From the IMG/VR virus record IMGVR_UViG_3300015263_001383, positions 1 through 23,288 of that record: a stretch of DNA of 23,288 nucleotides; one strand, written 5' to 3'. This stretch comes from a virus. A program made the position numbers and the translations under genes. The stretch's first letter is position 1; every line of letters begins with the position of its first letter. Positions 22,711 to 23,288 of this stretch are shown in pieces. Below the pieces are notes generated by a model. The model did no database searches. It was not told where the DNA came from and was given only the letters and a program-made list of their open reading frames with translations.

Positions 22711-23018
22711 AACTTTAAGCAGTCTGCGATCAGTTTAACCGTATCATTCATGCACAGATTCTCTGGCATGACCCTGATGATGCGCCACCCCATCCGGGCG
22801 GCCTCATTGTATTTCTCCATGTCCTTCACGAATCCACTTCCACGAGTGTGTCTTCCCTTCACCCATACACCACCCTCCACCTCCAGCGCAAGCCGCTGGC
22901 CGACCCACGCGAAGTCAAACCGCCACTTGCGATTGGGGCAGAACCTTTGCTCCACCTCCGGCTTGGGAAGTCCCACAGACTTGAAGTATTGCAGGACAAT
23001 GTTCAGATTGTATTTCAT
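22707..23018 (-). CDS. DUF559/Vsr-like PD-(D/E)XK endonuclease
   Basis: A 103-residue protein. The ATG at 23018 was chosen because it overlaps the upstream stop (ATGA); a GTG 21 bases earlier is possible. The sequence has the core of a widespread small phage nuclease family: RFCPNRKWRFDFAW with D35, LALEVEGGVW with E46 and E48, GRHTRGSGF, then a KDMEKYNEAARMGWRIIRV helix-strand ending. D35, E46 and the nearby charged residues form the metal-binding PD-(D/E)XK site of the restriction-endonuclease fold. In phages these proteins are thought to nick or cut DNA in recombination, packaging or host-DNA breakdown; the exact role is not known. Coupled to a zinc ribbon gene upstream and a small helical gene downstream. 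Confidence 0.85.
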   Translation of the reverse strand: MKYNLNIVLQYFKSVGLPKPEVEQRFCPNRKWRFDFAWVGQRLALEVEGGVWVKGRHTRGSGFVKDMEKYNEAARMGWRIIRVMPENLCMNDTVKLIADCLKL

Positions 23019-23215
23019 AACGTGTTGCCGCATTCGCACCTAAAGCATTGGAATTTTATCCCACTTTTGAGATGCCCTTTTTTGATCCATGTTTCATTCA
23101 ATCCACCACAGTTGTGACAGGTAGATTTGATACTATAGTATCGAAATGATATCCCAGATATGTGTGAGAAATCAGTTGTCCACACAATCTCTTTAGGTTT
23201 ATCTCTTTCACTCAT
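23015..23215 (-). CDS. Small zinc-ribbon protein
   Basis: A 66-residue protein. The ATG at 23215 was chosen over one 12 bases upstream because GGAGGAG lies just before it and because it overlaps the stop of the preceding gene as ATGA. Two Cys pairs, CHNCGG and CFRCECGN, about 20 residues apart near residues 32-64, form a zinc ribbon. The first half is polar with aromatic residues (VWTTDFSHISGISFRYYS). Zinc ribbons of this size usually bind nucleic acid or protein; no specific partner can be named. It is translated between a partial gene and the nuclease, suggesting a joint DNA-related role. Confidence 0.75.
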   Translation of the reverse strand: MSERDKPKEIVWTTDFSHISGISFRYYSIKSTCHNCGGLNETWIKKGHLKSGIKFQCFRCECGNTL

Positions 23216-23288
23216 GATCTCCTCCATACCAGCTGCTTGACGATGGCGTCAAGGGTTTTTGCATTGCCCCCGTTGTTGTAGAAGGCAC
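23212..23288 (-). CDS. 3' end of an unidentified gene (partial)
   Basis: On the minus strand the last bases of the window read AFYNNGGNAKTLDAIVKQL followed by VWRRS and a stop at 23212-23214. The stop overlaps the ATG of the zinc-ribbon gene in an ATGA junction, the same spacing used by the other genes in this run, which is the main reason to believe the frame. Only 24 residues are visible, too few to assign a family. Confidence 0.55.
   Translation of the reverse strand, partial: AFYNNGGNAKTLDAIVKQLVWRRS

Noticed and set aside
1-23288. CRISPR arrays, tRNA genes, insertion sequences, integrase or attachment sites
   Set aside because: Reading through both strands I saw no regularly spaced repeats, cloverleaf-like segments, transposase or recombinase motifs.

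Overview
This window is a piece of a tailed double-stranded DNA phage genome (or prophage). The clearest support is a complete large terminase subunit with ATPase and nuclease motifs, a podovirus-like set of tail and internal-virion genes, and a 2829-residue giant protein of the kind ejected with phage DNA. The DNA is GC-rich by eye and very compact. Neighbouring genes mostly overlap by 1-4 bases (ATGA or TAATG junctions), no gene-free stretch exceeds about 50 bases, and I saw no tRNA, rRNA, CRISPR array, insertion sequence or integrase. Several secreted proteins carry sequence styles I associate with Verrucomicrobiota, such as a 'TSTNWITFTNGFFRIKF' tail and a 'FSGDGSALTAV' motif. A verrucomicrobial host is therefore a reasonable but unproven guess.

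Layout. (1) 1-987, plus strand: two tandem surface or tail-fibre-like genes with homologous C-termini. (2) 1031-4900, plus strand: a run of small genes, of which the six from 1296 onward each encode a signal peptide and/or membrane segment. They include a two-helix holin-like protein, an XhlA-like coiled-coil/membrane protein, a lectin-fold protein, a beta-barrel-like protein ending in Phe, and an unusual fusion of a Fis-type DNA-binding domain, a membrane helix and an FN3 domain. (3) 4900-5663, plus: a DEDDh 3'-5' exonuclease and a 67-residue protein. (4) 5653-7545, minus: the large terminase, convergent with the block before it and divergent from the block after it. (5) 7592-14004, plus: a likely tail nozzle, a modular Ig-like protein followed by two short genes with the same first residues, a likely adaptor, and two internal virion protein candidates. 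(6) 14018-22507, plus: the giant protein. (7) 22504-23288, minus: a translationally coupled run of small genes including a zinc ribbon and a DUF559-like PD-(D/E)XK nuclease.

How the genes may work together: the terminase packages DNA; the nozzle, adaptor and Ig-like proteins would build the tail; the 205-, 301- and 2829-residue proteins resemble the T7 gp14/gp15/gp16 ejection set by position and composition. The 1296-4900 block probably acts on the host envelope (lysis and surface change). Portal, major capsid, endolysin and replication genes are not in this window.

Most notable: a 47-codon gene in another frame inside the giant gene (15081-15224) that looks like a familiar small phage protein family; an Ig-like domain whose last strand is encoded across a stop codon in the next gene, with the same start repeated in a second gene; and the HTH-membrane-FN3 fusion.
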